8,295 bases of DNA from NCBI GenBank assembly GCA_020348625.1, contig CP070752.1:2908236-2916530 (forward strand). Reading direction: 5' to 3'. The translations under genes were made by a program, and so were the position numbers. The DNA is from Deltaproteobacteria bacterium. GTDB taxonomy: Bacteria; Desulfobacterota; DSM-4660; Desulfatiglandales; B25-G16. This document shows positions 7,653 to 8,295 of this stretch, piece by piece (the stretch's first letter is position 1; each line of letters begins with the position of its first letter). The notes beneath the pieces are model-generated. The model worked only from the letters and a program-made list of their open reading frames with translations, did not search any database and was not told the DNA's origin.

Positions 7653-7732
7653 CACTTTACCTCCATTTTCTGGGTCTTCTGAGTTAATAAATCCCCTCTT
7701 GCTAACGCATAGTTCGGACCCATTTCATACAT
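7652..7732 (-). CDS. Possible 26-codon small ORF ending on the dctP start (leader or gene stub)
   Basis: An ATG at 7732 opens a 26-codon frame (beginning MYEMGPNYALARGDLL) whose TGA overlaps the dctP ATG as TGATG. The SD AAAGGAGGTGA lies upstream, with GGAGG 12 bases from the ATG, which is rather long. The dctP ribosome-binding site is inside its last codons, so translation could be coupled. It could be a leader peptide, the N-terminal stub of a gene replaced by dctP, or chance. No family was recognised. Confidence 0.3.
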   Translation of the reverse strand: MYEMGPNYALARGDLLTQKTQKMEVK

Positions 7733-7741
7733 CGGTTGCTA

Positions 7742-7807
7742 TCACCTCCTTTCTAGTTGAAAATCTGGATCTCTTTTGATCGTTCCCCAGCTCTCACCTC
7801 CTTTCTA
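7742..7807 (-). repeat. Duplicated strong Shine-Dalgarno element TAGAAAGGAGGTGA
   Basis: The 14-base TAGAAAGGAGGTGA occurs at 7807-7794 and again at 7755-7742 (minus strand), 52 bases apart; allowing one mismatch the match extends to 17 bases. The first copy begins with the M24 stop codon. AAAGGAGGTGA is a near-full complement of the 16S rRNA 3' end, an unusually strong ribosome-binding sequence, yet only the second copy has a plausible start (ATG 7732) at usable distance. The frame between them from the first GTG runs 14 codons and closes on the second TAG. Confidence 0.6.
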
Positions 7808-7880
7808 TTTCTCCAGGATGCCAGGCCTCTGGAACCTATATCCCTCCACCTCCATCTCTAAGATCGGAAATTGCACCGGC
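7784..7880 (-). repeat. Direct-repeat partner of the M24 remnant (M24 3' end plus flank)
   Basis: This copy includes the last 24 codons of the M24 gene, its stop, and 21 bases of flank with AAAGGAGGTGAGAGCTGGGGA. It matches 6524-6620 in the same orientation, so the two copies bracket the dctP gene. The match spans coding and noncoding sequence, which argues for descent from one duplicated gene end rather than convergent codons. Confidence 0.65.
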
Positions 7881-8295
7881 TTTGAGAGGAGCACCGGGCC
7901 CTTTGATGTTGCAAGCATGGTGTCTTCACTCTTTGTCCCCGCAATCGAGGGGTTCCAACAGAACGCCTGATTCTCCTGCACGATATCGGGCGTTCTGAAA
8001 TTCACCCGATAGTCGCGACCTAAATATCCCGTTGCACCACCCTGATGATGACGTTGGTATTCATCGGGGTATCCCCTCTCTTTATACGCCTCTATTCCTT
8101 TCTTCAAGATCTCTACCACCGGGTTTCCCGGGACGGTATTTGTCATGAGAACACATTCTACATAGACATTATCCTCATACTGTTTCAGTAACTCAGGCGG
8201 TACCTTGCCGAATTGCACAAAACGAGTGAGGGTGACGATTAATCCCCATTTCCGGGCATTCACACCGAGCATAGCCCTCTTTTCAATCCTTTTTT
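7805..8295 (-). CDS. M24-family metallopeptidase-like hydrolase (Xaa-Pro peptidase fold), C-terminal part; 5' end outside window
   Basis: The frame is open to the window edge (KRIEKRAMLGVNARKWGLIV), so ATG 8272 is probably internal. Three metal ligands of the pita-bread fold are recognisable: His in RHHQGGATGYLGRDY (codon 8047-8045), Glu in VQENQAFCWNPS (7975-7973) and Glu in TKSEDTML (7927-7925). The two upstream aspartate ligands would lie outside the window. The HHQGGxTGY...ENQAFxWNPS...TKSEDT pattern belongs to a branch of M24 annotated as Xaa-Pro aminopeptidases or dipeptidases. M24 also includes creatinase-like and other non-peptidase C-N hydrolases, so peptidase activity is not certain. 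The tail after SEDT (about 38 residues) recurs in part at 6569-6622. It is the first visible gene of the minus-strand run leading to dctP and tctCBA, and its TAG stop is fused to a strong SD element. Confidence 0.85.
   Translation of the reverse strand, partial: KRIEKRAMLGVNARKWGLIVTLTRFVQFGKVPPELLKQYEDNVYVECVLMTNTVPGNPVVEILKKGIEAYKERGYPDEYQRHHQGGATGYLGRDYRVNFRTPDIVQENQAFCWNPSIAGTKSEDTMLATSKGPVLLSKPVQFPILEMEVEGYRFQRPGILEK

Noticed and set aside
6517..7880. The flanking repeats as ends of an insertion sequence or transposon
   Set aside because: The copies are diverged direct repeats that include M24 coding sequence; there are no terminal inverted repeats and no transposase, so gene duplication fits better.

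Overview
The window looks like a bacterial chromosome segment of moderate G+C, probably from an anaerobe or environmental proteobacterium-like lineage. No rRNA, tRNA or taxonomic marker is present, so the lineage is an inference from gene content only (tripartite tricarboxylate transporter, TRAP binding protein, LarA-type nickel racemase). No CRISPR array, insertion sequence or RNA gene was seen.

Layout. Plus strand, left: the 3' part of a short-chain dehydrogenase/reductase (1-428) and a complete Gfo/Idh/MocA-family oxidoreductase (689-1879). These converge on a minus-strand cluster; nested inverted repeats (1908-1971) lie between the two gene sets. Minus strand, read right to left: the C-terminal part of an M24-family metallopeptidase-like hydrolase (8295-7805, 5' end outside the window), a TRAP-type (DctP) binding protein (7652-6669), then tctC (6441-5458), tctB (5378-4905), tctA (4882-3380) and a LarA-type nickel-dependent 2-hydroxyacid racemase/epimerase (3266-1989).

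How it may work. TctC would capture a small carboxylate in the periplasm and TctB/TctA would import it. The LarA homologue, which keeps the nickel-cofactor residues, could interconvert stereoisomers of an imported hydroxyacid, and the two dehydrogenases or the M24 hydrolase may act before or after it. The substrate cannot be read from sequence. No larB, larC or larE (cofactor synthesis) and no dctQ or dctM (TRAP membrane subunits) are present here.

Most interesting structure. About 97 bp covering the last codons and downstream flank of the M24 gene (7784-7880) recur, ungapped and about 71% identical by hand count, at 6524-6620 on the other side of the DctP gene. The second copy preserves the M24 reading frame with conservative substitutions, so it looks like the tail of a lost second M24 gene. 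The DctP gene between the copies is G+C-rich in its mature part, A+T-rich in its signal peptide, and lacks partner subunits. Together this suggests that an orphan TRAP binding-protein gene replaced most of an M24 paralogue. Other points are a perfect 16-bp stem-loop between tctC and tctB, and a possible 26-codon ORF with a duplicated, very strong Shine-Dalgarno element ahead of dctP.
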